Of a stretch of DNA of 64,000 bases, positions 29,362 through 39,200 are shown one piece after another (positions within the stretch are counted from its first letter, which is position 1; each line of letters starts with the position of its first letter). The notes under the pieces were generated by a model, which was not told the origin of the DNA, searched no databases, and was given only the letters and a program-made list of their open reading frames with translations. This DNA is from Branchiostoma lanceolatum (Eukaryota; Chordata; Leptocardii; Amphioxiformes; Branchiostomatidae), in assembly GCF_035083965.1 (NCBI RefSeq), contig NC_089725.1, positions 28,963,925 through 29,027,924 of the forward strand. The letters are read 5' to 3'. The position numbers were made by a program, and so were the translations under genes.

Positions 29362-32321
29362 CTAAACCTTGGGTGGATAAGCAGGATCAGGGGGGTTTTG
29401 TGGGTAGGGTGGGTTCTGTGGGTAGGGTGGGTTCTGTGGGTAGGGTGGGTTCTGTGGGTAGCCCGGGTTTTGTGCAGGGTAGGGTGGGGCTTGTGTGGGG
29501 TAGGGTGGGGGCTGTCCAGCTGGGGCTTGTGTGGGGTATGGTGGGGGTTGTCCGGGTGGGTACTGTGGGTAGACTGGAGGCTGTGTAGGGGGGTACTGCG
29601 GATACTGGCCCGGTGGGCTCTGCATGGGCTGCGCGGCAGGAGCCATCTGGACCGCTGTGGAGAAAGGTGATGTCTGATTAGTATACAAGCAAAGCTTGGG
29701 CTTCAACAGATACCAGGCCCGCAAAGAACGACAGGTTAAAACCCTGCCAGCATAAAGAAAACAGACTAGCTCGTAGGATTAAAGGAGAAATGGAACCAAA
29801 AGAAGAAAGGCTGAATTGACGACTGGCTGAATTGAGAACAGCAATTGAACAGGTAACAAGTTAACAATTTAGGGCAACTTCCATACCTGACAGTTGAACT
29901 ATTGCTAGTATCTAACAATTCTAAAGAACTAATCTAAGATTACCACTAAGAAAAATAGATTGCACAAAAGACTAAGAGGATTGACCTTGTCTCTGCCCTT
30001 GAGATTACAAGTTGAGCATATTTAGAAAAGAAAGTCTTTGGATAATCCGTAAGATCATATGTTACAAGGGCCCTTGATAGACCGGTCCTGTCGAACACCA
30101 TATGGAACATATAGAACGCCCCGTTCTATTTCGAACACCTTCGAAACAGCTTCGGCCATTTTTGTTCGTCACAAGAGCAGTTTCGAGGTGTTCGAAATAG
30201 AATAGGGGGCGTGGCTTCAACTTTACCCTGCGATTGGTTCCTCTGCCTGGCCTTTCTCAGGAAGTAGCAGCGGCAGGCAATGGAGATGATGAAGATCAGG
30301 AAACCGAGGGCTGTAAAAATCGGCCAGATGCTGAAACTGAGACCGTGAATAAAGGACACGTTTCAGTCTACAGTAAAATACGCTCCATCTTCTAATACCT
30401 TATTTGAACTAACGTTATACAGATCTAGATCTGTCTGAAGGACGCCAGCTGGCACCTTTAGGAATGAATGAATGAACTTTGTTGCTCGACAATCGTACAA
30501 CAGTGGCATGCCAGTAAATCAACAATACTACAAGGGCAAGGCTAATCTATCCTACAATTCTGATTACAAAATATTATCGATAACATTATTTGAGTAACAA
30601 TATAGTCGTGTATGGATGTTTCTTCTCGCTTTTATAATCAAGTATGAAGAAAAAGACCTAGTTATATATGCTGGCGGATGTAGGAGCTGCGTACCAGATT
30701 GGGTGAAGTTTGTCTATTAGTAATAATAGTCTGTAACAGCGCATATTTCTATCTCTCTACTATAATTAGGACAAGTCATCACAAAATTAATAAACATCTT
30801 CAACATGTCAATATCACAATCCATTATAGTGTAACCCAAACATCTGAGTGGCTTACGAGCCTTGGTTTGTGGTGAGCTTTTGATATACTAGTACTAGGAA
30901 ACAAACCTCGGCCAGCCGCTCGACCCACCGCTGGACCTGCAGGGGTCCACGGTGGACTGCTTACAGTCGTTACAGCATCGGTCAGACCCGCAGCAGTACT
31001 TCTCGTCGGAGTCGTCGGACGCGTACGTACGCGGACAGTTGAAGGACCCGCACCACTCTCCGCTCACAACTGCTGCGTCGTTAAACGGGATCAGAAGTTA
31101 TTAGACATTGATGCCTAAGTGTACATGTAACTGATCGTGACAATTTTACAGAATACTGTGCAAATCTATCAGTATACCCATCAAATCTATCGAATACAGT
31201 GCAATTGTATCAGCATGATTAGCAATTCTACAGAATACAGCGCAATTTCAATTTTCATATTTTTGAAGCAAGTTCAAAGTTTAGTACGTGTTTCAAACAG
31301 TGGGTTCGCGAAGGCCTTCGAGCTACACTTCTTGGAAACCAGGCCGGCATTTGCGTGAGCTATACTACTTATCTCCGTGACCAGAACACGGAAGTAACGA
31401 AACAACTGATGCGCAACGCGCGGACTACAAAAGCTTAAGTTAAGATAACACAGTGCTTAGTGTCTGATTGTCGGAAATTCTCTTACAGCGGACCTAGTAC
31501 ACAGTTTGTTTAGTGTCCAACGAACCAACAGCGATTTCAATAAAACCCAGTGACCCGTATCGCCAGCTCATGGTTCAACGGAAACTAGTTCTGCAACTTT
31601 CGGCTGACTCACCCTGCTCAGAAACATTGCGACACCAGACCTACTGTTGTGTAACCGTTTTTTTTTTCATTCCTCTGGCCAACAAGTTATTGTATTCTTG
31701 CACACTGATGTCACCTCCTTCTTCCCCTTTTCGTGATATTTCGATGAAATCCACTTAAAGGCAGAATTAGAAGTTACACTTGGTTCCTCACCGCCAGAGA
31801 ACAAAATGTCTCCCCACCTACCTGTAACGTTAGGCCTGTTGGTGGATCAGGTTACCAGGGCTGTGTTTTCAGCCGTCTCATTACAACCGAGCTAGTGCTA
31901 GTAACTTGAAGCATATAGTAAATAGCCTACACCAGGCCTTCTTAATGGGTTATGGATAGTAGAATTCGGCTGAAATAGGGATGAATACACAGAATAATCC
32001 TGAATAGTTTTCAAGGAAAGTGAACCCGTGATAAAGGCAACACTTGTTTTGGTGGTCAAAATCCCCTGGTGAAATTGTCTGCCTATTGTGGTAACAAAAT
32101 CTTACTATTTTCCGTGTGGTAAGTCTGGTGGAGGGTGGCATATAGTATGGGTTACTCTCGGTGTACAGATTACAATCCTTCACGGAATGACAAATGTGCA
32201 AATCTCGTAAGCAATGTAATAGTTACAATTATGTGGTACAGGTGTCTTTAGACGAGTATAACGTTAGCTTACCTGTAGCAAAAACGATGGCGACGACAAC
32301 GGCAAGTACTGCCCGCAACAT
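29362..32321 (-). CDS. Shisa-like single-pass membrane protein, copy B (4 exons)
   Basis: Minus-strand exons 32321-32273, 31072-30907, 30336-30227, 29654-29362; 205 residues. Signal peptide MLRAVLAVVVAIVFAT; cysteine-rich ectodomain (GEWCGSFNCP, EKYCCGSDRCCNDC); membrane helix (FTALGFLIFIISIACRC) with basic residues after it; tail with PPxY motifs (GQPPPYPTQAP) and a YPQNPP repeat. Exon order, phases, promoter block and polyadenylation site match copy A, so this is a tandem duplicate. The proline-rich tail is 71 residues shorter and the ectodomain about 13 shorter. The first-exon lengths are identical (49 nt). Function is inferred from the Shisa/WBP1 superfamily only. Confidence 0.75.
30462..30900 (-). 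mobile_element. LINE 3' fragment
   Basis: It starts with GAATGAATGAATGAAC and a TTTGTTGCTCGACAATCGTA block like that at 5402-5560; CTTCTCGCTTTTAT at about 30622 is shared with 6600 and 14336. It fills intron 2 of Shisa-like copy B and is heavily decayed. Confidence 0.5.
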
Positions 32322-32445
32322 TGTCACAAACGTTAAACGTCACGTCTATATATACACGTCGCCTTCACTCTAACCAAGAACTGTTTGTTGGTAAAGTCGA
32401 CTCGTTGTCACTGGAGTGTCGCAAGCGTCTTCAGACGAGGAAATG
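32322..32445 (-). promoter_or_regulatory. Conserved upstream block of Shisa-like copy B
   Basis: Counterpart of 26121-26255; it marks the right-hand limit of the duplication. It contains TATATATA about 25 bp before the ATG and AACTGTTTGTTGG. Confidence 0.4.
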
Positions 32446-32574
32446 GGACATTTTTTTAATGACGTCAGTCGTATACATGACGGAAGTGACGCATGGCCGG
32501 CCATCACTGTTTCCTGTCGCGTGCCACACCTGATCTCCAAGCAGATGTGAGGACCCGGCCTATTCTGTGTTTCA

Positions 32575-32606
32575 GGCCTGTGTGTGTGTGTGCGTGTGTG
32601 TGTGTG

Positions 32607-32664
<58 letters not shown>

Positions 32665-32665
32665 T

Positions 32666-32697
<32 letters not shown>

Positions 32698-32860
32698 TGG
32701 TGAACAAGATAACTCGAACGGCTAGGTGGATTGGTTTCATATTGGTGTGTTGGTAGGTTGTGACAAAAACTGGAATTGATAAGATTCGGCCACGTGGCGA
32801 CTCTCCTATGTACTGCAGCGGAACTTCTGGTTTTGATATAACGTGGTCAAGAATTGGTGG
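32575..32860 (+). repeat. (TG)n microsatellite with attached repeat R2
   Basis: The TG array (with CG and TATG variants) is followed by GAACAAGATAACTCGAA, ACTGCAGCGGAACTTCTGGT and TTTTGATAT, the same order as at 12485-12770. Confidence 0.7.
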
Positions 32861-33510
32861 CCACCTGTTTAACATTGCAATTTTTAACGATTCACCTTCT
32901 CCTGGTGCAAGGAGCACCTGTTCGGTCGTCGACCTTAAAGGTGCCCTATATTATTTAAAGCGATTTCAGGGGGTAAAACTTGAAATATTCTGGGGAAAGC
33001 AACTCTGTTTCGTGAAATTAAAATTGACATTTACTTCCCCATATTAGCAAATTTGCATCACTATTTAATACTTTGGGCGTTTAAAAATAGCATAGAAACA
33101 AGCCGCAAAAGGAGTATTTTATTTATTGGTACCACCCAAAAATCAGCCCAGAATCCAGCCGTAACCGTTTTCTGACAACAATTTTCGGTAACTTCCGGCC
33201 CCGTGACATCACAATGCCCGAGCACATTGAGCCATGACCATGTGATTATTTCTCCGGAAGTGTTCGGGACTTATCGGTCAGAATCGCGAAGATTTGAAAT
33301 GATGGCTGGCCTCCAAGTGCTCAGATTTTCAATGAGTTCACACCACACAACGACATCGCATTTTTGCTCCATGATGGTCGATATGCAATGGGATAGTGTT
33401 ATTTAAACTTACTATGAATAGAAATCACCAAAAAAAAATTATTTTGAAAATATGACTTTCAACGCCCTAACATTGCTTTGGTTGCCTTTAAGAGATATAC
33501 AAGCTCCAAG

Positions 33511-33713
33511 CTCCCTCCATAAAGGATCCGGCTCAGTCGCACTGTTTTACGCGTCTAAATGTTTGCAATTAAACATTTAGTACGCCTACGTTGGAGGAGG
33601 CAAATCGAAAAAAAATCCAATACTATAAAGTTGCAGTAAATGTTGCACACACAAAAAAAACAGGCGTAAACCACTGAGTGAGAAAGAGCCGGATCCTTAC
33701 ATCTGCTTGAAAA
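33511..33713. mobile_element. MITE of the CTCCAAGCAGA family
   Basis: AAGGATCCGGCTCAGTCG near the left end pairs with GAGCCGGATCCTTACATC near the right end, followed by TGCTTGA. The interior shares ACATTTAGTACG and CGTTGGAGGAGGC with 33778-33972. Confidence 0.6.
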
Positions 33714-33777
33714 TCAGTAGTTTCCAACACCGTCTTCTCCTGACGTAAGGGGCACCTGTTCGGCTAGGCTTGGGACA

Positions 33778-33972
33778 ACCTCCAAGCAGATGTAAGTCTT
33801 CAGCTCATTTTCAGTGATTATCCGTGTTTTCGAACCGTTTAGTAAGCCTAACGTTGGAGGAAGCGAATCGTTAAAGAAGTGAAATGATACCCCCAGAAAA
33901 AGAACGTACAAAACACCTGCAGAAGCCAAATACGTTTCAAGCAAGCCCGACCGCAGCATCTGCTTGGAGAAA
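33778..33972. mobile_element. MITE of the CTCCAAGCAGA family upstream of the deiodinase
   Basis: Left end CCTCCAAGCAGATGTAAG, right end CAGCATCTGCTTGGAGA. The open frame leading into the deiodinase from an upstream ATG at 33884 lies inside this element, which argues that the first 51 codons of that longer frame are not native. Confidence 0.7.
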
Positions 33973-34036
33973 AGAACTTGACCTGTCGGACGTTCGATTG
34001 AGCAAAGGTCATTTTGAGTCACTTGTCGCTGCAGAA

Positions 34037-35220
34037 ATGACCGCCGCGGCCGTCAAGTTGAACAACATTATGCGGTTTCTGCTGCTCTGTATCTTAGTAA
34101 CGCCGCTTTTCTTGCTATTGTCCACCTTGGTAAGGACATCATGCCTCATCCCGCCCCTCAAACGACAAATTTTGTCTCTGATGCTGAAACTAGCAGACAA
34201 GGAGGCCCCAGGGATGCTGACCACGCCCGAGCAGTGCGAACAACGCTTGTGCGAAATGGTGAGCTTTTCTTCGTTGAAAGGATTCATTCCCATCCTGGCG
34301 TCTTGGTTCGAGGCTGAGGTGTTTGAGGGAGGCAGGGCCGCCGACCCCTCCCTCGTCAGGCTTGACGGGAGCTCCTGCCGGCTGCTCCAGTTCGCCCGGG
34401 CGGCCCGCCCTCTGGTCATCAGCTTCGGCAGCAACACCTGACAGCCGTTCCGGGCGAAGTTGGACGTGGTCAAGCGGATCATGTCGGACTTCGCCGCCGT
34501 GACCGACTTCGTGGTGGTGTACGTGGCCGAGGCGCACCCCACGGACGGCTGGGCCATGAGCGGTAACATGGACATCCGGCAGCACCGGAGTCTGGAGGAG
34601 AGACTGGCGGCGGCGGAGATGCTGGCTCTGCACGACATCCCCTGTCCTGTCCTGGTGGACACCATGGACAACGGCGCCGCACGCGCCTACGCAGCGATGC
34701 CGGACAGGTGAGTTTATACACACCTGTTGATCATACTTCCACCACAGGATAAATCTAACCAACGTTGTGCCTTCGTGCGTTTTTAACACAATAACAGCAT
34801 ATACTTTTTTTGGCGACTCATCAAGGGCGGAGGTGTATAGTGAAAGCCGGTTCGCGGTTCCAACTGCGCATGCGCAGCTGGGTGTATTCTAGACGATATG
34901 TCAAAGGTGCAGGCCCCTGATACATAAACAAAAGACTCTAGAAAAGCATGGTCGAGACAAGAGCTGTTTTAATACAAAGAAGCCTTTAGAAGGGACCTTT
35001 ACCTTTAACGTATTACCCACAGTGCATCTCGCTGCGCCTGCGCAGTTGGAACGGTTAACCGGCTTATGTAGATTTTTTTTCATTTGTCCCTTATCACTGT
35101 GATTTTGCTTATAGGTTGTACATCGTGCTGGACGGAGTGTGCGTCTACAAGGGCTGGCCGGGTACGGCTGGCTACCAGCCGGAGGCGGTCCGTGACTGGC
35201 TGCAGAAATTCTCCGGATAA
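34037..35220 (+). CDS. Iodothyronine deiodinase, selenoprotein (2 exons, UGA = Sec)
   Basis: Exons 34037-34707 and 35115-35220; 258 residues with in-frame UGA at 34439-34441 read as selenocysteine 135. Deiodinases remove iodine from thyroid hormones at a thioredoxin-like active site. Residues 12-32 form an N-terminal membrane anchor (MRFLLLCILVTPLFLLLS). The active site reads SFGSNTUQPF; downstream are VYVAEAHPTDGW (catalytic His 167) and NMDIRQHRSL (His 183), at the same +32 and +48 spacings from Sec as His158 and His174 of human DIO1, then LYIVLDGVCVYKGWPG. Length fits DIO1 (249). Asn in SNTU (vertebrate enzymes have Cys or Ala) and Gln just after Sec (usually Pro) are unusual. The start is the ATG next to the anchor; a longer frame from 33884 begins within a MITE. 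A SECIS follows at 35761. Confidence 0.93.
34843..35065. mobile_element. MITE in the deiodinase intron
   Basis: Left AAAGCCGGTT and GGTTCCAACTGCGCATGCGC pair with right CTGCGCAGTTGGAACGGTT and AACCGGCTT. A diverged relative (AACTGCGCATGCGTAG, GACATATGTTTATCC, AACTGGCTTCTT) lies at 59653-59893. It takes up over half of the 407-bp intron. Confidence 0.7.
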
Positions 35221-35760
35221 AGCAGAAGGACTGGAAGTTTCTTTGGGGTTTTGATGGCAATACATAGTTTCAGTTTACACACCTTTATCTGTTTCGTTAG
35301 GTCACTCTGGATAAAGAAGTTTTGATGAGAAGGCATCCCTCTATCTGTTCCGTTAGATCATCTCTGTCTAATACTTACACACAATAGGAATATATTTCAA
35401 AGATAGACTGAAAAAAATGCAGTTTGAAAGACGGTCTTGATGATTTGGAAAGTTTAATAGATGAATTAGTGCAACAATAGTACAGGGTAACACATCATGT
35501 AATGTTAGACTTCAATGTTAGACTTCAATGAAAGTTTATTTGATCACGTACTCTTTATTATGCTGCAGTTCCTGAATGATCGTAGAGTTTATCAGGGAGC
35601 TTTTTTTCAGCTATTGATTTTTGACGTTGTAACATGTTGTCTGAGAACGATCTGGCCAGTTCCACGTCGTTTGTTGATCGTCAGGAAAATATAATTGCAA
35701 ATCAGACGCGAAATGGTCCTATTCTAGCTGGGGACAGCATTAGAGAAGTCAAGGTGGGTG

Positions 35761-35835
35761 CGTGGTGAGAGAGCATGATGGTCTCGCCGGAAACGCCTAG
35801 GGCGCCGGTGAGAACCTGAGAACGATGCCACCACG
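35761..35835 (+). promoter_or_regulatory. Form-2 SECIS element in the deiodinase 3' UTR
   Basis: Helix I: CGTGGTG (35761-35767) pairs with CACCACG (35829-35835). Core: ATGA at 35775-35778 opposite TGAG at 35817-35820. Helix II: GGTCTCGCCGG (35780-35790) pairs with CCGGTGAGAACC (35805-35816) with one bulged A. Unpaired AAA at 35791-35793, then mini-stem CGCC/GGCG around a TAG loop, the mark of form 2. It lies 540 nt past the stop codon and before an AATAAA at 35885, which places it in the mRNA and supports UGA recoding at 34439. Confidence 0.93.
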
Positions 35836-35884
35836 GGTTCACCTCGGCTTCGCTCTGGAGTTCAGTTCAGCTGTGGAACCTGTC

Positions 35885-35890
35885 AATAAA
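35885..35890 (+). terminator. Polyadenylation signal of the deiodinase
   Basis: AATAAA 50 bp after the SECIS, with a second AATAAA overlapping 35902-35908. The SECIS is thus inside the transcript. Confidence 0.65.
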
Positions 35891-35910
35891 CGTAACACTT
35901 CTAATAAAGA

Positions 35911-36263
35911 TATCAAAACGCTGATGCTGCAATAAGACAACTGTGTGATGTCATGATTTCTATTTACAATGATGCATTTGCAGATAACACATTTCTATTA
36001 TACCTTTTTTGACAGAGAAGTCTAGTCATACAGGGCGCACATATTGAAGGCGCATGTCTCTCTTGAAACTTAAGGGTATCTCTTATGTAGTGTACATCTC
36101 AAGGTATCAAGAAAGTCCTGTGACTGTTCGATGACAGTCACTTATGACTGCCTCAATATATCTGCTCTATAAGGACTGCGCTGAAGAAAGACAACCTCAT
36201 TCCTTCAAGTTGTCGATAAAAGAAGATCTACTTGCTTCCTTTGCTGCTGACAGTGTCGGCCTG
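35911..36263. other. Convergent gap between the deiodinase and the second MFSD6-like gene
   Basis: About 350 bp, AT-rich, presumably containing the end of the MFSD6-like transcript. No canonical minus-strand hexamer was found. Confidence 0.5.
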
Positions 36264-39200
36264 TTATGGGGAGAATTGTCTGATCTCGTTGCCATCTTGT
36301 TTGGACTGTGGTCTGACGATGCGCAAGGAGCCCAGCGTCTCGCCGGCCTCGGTAGTCACACTCCCCCCGTGCAGGAAGGCGCCGGGCTTCGGCATAACCG
36401 CGGCTGACACCAGCATCGGCGCCGTGTCCTCTTCTTCTGTGTCCGGGTCTCGTGTAGGAATAAAAAGGAACGAGTATTACATTCCTTATCTTGCTCTCCA
36501 AAGCTAGATATAAATGTGAACTTGAATTTGAAAAATATACCCTAGTACAGAAACAGCAAGGAAACTTGCTGACCTATGTGCCCCTGGACACTGCAAGGTG
36601 TCACAAAGAAAGTTCATGTACCGTGAAATAGCGATTTAGTTGTATAAGACATTCATCTCCTCATCATGTAATTGTATAATTGACATATATATACGACTCC
36701 CTATTGTATCTCCTGTTGATATTATCTACCTCTTACAATATTATATAGATAGTGTTTTCATGTAGCTTGAAATGGAGCATTGTACAGCCTAGAACCTAAC
36801 CATTGTATAGCATAGAACCTCCCTGTAGTTTTTAGTAGTTTGACATAAGTAGCCAGTAGTATTTTATTTTTGCCTTACATTGTACCTGTTACAATCGTTG
36901 TGCAATAAACTTTGACTTGACTTGTACATCACTAAGACGTCCTCACCTGTGCAGACTCCCCTTTTCCCGTAACACCTGTACAGCAGGTAGAACAGGACGA
37001 AGCCGACCAGACAGCAGACCGTGAGGGAGCGGAAGAGCCCCACGGCGCCGTAGTGGTGGAACACCGGCCCGCTCACCAGGTTCCCGACACCGTAACCTGT
37101 GGAGAGGGCGAACATTCCATTTGAGTATTGTTAGTCTCTACCAGACTCCTTGGGGTCCTAGAATATAGTACAAATCGGCCAAGCAGGCTGAATAATGCGG
37201 CACTGTGTGCCAGAGACGATAGCCAACCAAGGTGTGTAAGTCCTTGGCCGACTCTTAGCTTCCCTCGCAGACCCTCTAGATAATCTAGGAGCGCCGGCGT
37301 TTTTTTTAAAGGGAGGTGGGGGTGGGGCGCTGATTCGCGATTTTCAACATAAGTGCGCGAAAACAATTTCCACTGGCATTTAGAGAACCAGGCCCATGTT
37401 GAAAATCAGCGCTCTCCCCCCCCCCCCAAATCAGCGCACCCACCCCCGCCTCACCCCTTAAATCAAAGAACCCCCCCCCCCCCCCCCAAAAAAAAACGTC
37501 GGCGCTAGGGTCTGTGAAGGAGGCGAGACTCTTCTGGCCTATTTGTCCAGTTCTTGCTACTTTCCAGTGGCCCATTGAGTCAGGTAGAAACTAGCGAATT
37601 ATTGCACACTGACCTGGGAACTTTTACTGAAAATGCACATACTAGTAATCTATCGATCATATCATTCATGTGTAACGTCACATATCTATTTCAAAAAATG
37701 ACATTAGCCCTCACCGAGTCCATAGAAAGTTGCGGAGACGATGCCCTGAGCGACCGCCTGTAGGTCGTCCCGGGCGGAGACGCTGGCGTATGACGTCGCC
37801 GCCGTCCACGTGATCGCCTGGTACCCGTGTATGACGTCAATAAGCACCGCCCACCACGGGTTCCCTATGAGGGAGTACCCCAGGAAGTTGAGCGCGAACA
37901 CCACGAAGCTGAGCTGCAGGGCCCACACGTGCCCGATCTTGTCTATGAACCACCCGGAGACGAGGAACAGCGGGACCTCCACCAGGGTCCTGACGAACAT
38001 GTTGATGCCGATGACTGTCTGGCTGGCCCCGAGGTCCTTCAGGTGCCAGTACATGAACGTGTCCCCCGCGCCGTCGTACGCGCCAAGCAGCAGCACGGCG
38101 AACAGGAAGATCACAAGGTGGAGGTGAGAAAGGAGCTCGCTCACGCCTTCCAGGAACGCCACCGACGGTCCGGTGCTCCAGTCATCCAGGAAGAACAGAA
38201 ACCCCAAGGACACAAGCATGAAGGCCAAGAACATGTAGAAGGTCACGGAATAGTCAGTCTTGTTCCCAGGGCTGTCCGTGAACGTATCCATGGCGACCGC
38301 GGAGAGCAGGGAAAACAAGCCGAATCCCATGGATCCCCAGAGACGCTGTCGTCCGAACGTGGAGTCATCTTTCTTCTTGATGATCTGATACGTTGCCGCC
38401 TCCACCTAAAAGACAGTCATAAAACCACATCAATCCTGTGGGAACTAGTGTTCACTAGTCTCCATCGCAAACATCTTTTAATTAAGCGAAGAAATAGGCG
38501 TCAATTTGCAGAAACTAATTTCTTTTGGGAAGACTAAGGGGTGTGGCGGAGAACACACGCAAGAGAACAGAGAACACACAGCGAACGTGATCTCCTAAAT
38601 TTCGCTGGGGACGACTGTCGCATTTCCACCGTTTAGGGCCCTGTCACACTTGTGCGTATATGCAAGTCCGCATGAGTTGCGTATCAACAAGGTTTTGTTT
38701 TAGGTTAAGTTTGCAGCCGAAGAAGTCATTTCTTTGGTTCGATAACTAGGCTGTACAACGGTGGATCAAAGTCGAAAACAACTTCTTCCCTGCATGTTAA
38801 GCGGGGCCTGCGTGAGGGTACTACATGTGCTGATCAGAAAAATAACGGACACATTCGTCGTAGGTCGTCATACGATTGTGATGTCGTAGGATTTGATTTT
38901 CAAGCTAAGCAGGCTGTGACAGAACGAACTGACAGGATAACCTTTATTGGAGACAAGCACGACTATCTAAAGAATGCCCTCAGTTTGCGATCGTACGACT
39001 TCTTCTTGAGATTTCGTGCACAACTTCATTTAGTCGAAGGCTCTGGCACGGTTTGGGGGTACGGGTACTTATGGAGGGGGTTGTCGCTGCGTTTGTTGTG
39101 GTTTGTTTTGGGCTTTAGCTCCTCAAAGGGCAGGGGCGCTACTCTCTGTCCGCCACCCTGTAACTGGGTGGCGGTGAGTACCCGTAACTGGGTTTGTGAA

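Larger units (their letters stand above)
32446..34036. other. Divergent intergenic region between Shisa-like B and the deiodinase
   Basis: About 1.6 kb filled with repeats: a (TG)n-R2 unit at 32575-32860, a possible TTAAAGG-ended element at about 32936-33492, and two CTCCAAGCAGA MITEs (33511-33713, 33778-33972). Only about 65 bp separate the last element from the chosen deiodinase start codon. Confidence 0.6.

Noticed and set aside
32936-33492. A roughly 550-bp element with TTAAAGG ends
   Set aside because: Only about 8 bp of the ends match and no target duplication or second copy was found, so it is mentioned only in the gap note.
33884-34036. Longer deiodinase starting at 33884
   Set aside because: The added residues come mostly from a MITE, and the resulting 309 residues exceed the family's usual length. 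The ATG at 34037 gives a normal size.
34439-34441. UGA as a disabling stop in the deiodinase
   Set aside because: It sits exactly at the family's selenocysteine position and a good SECIS follows, so it is recoding.
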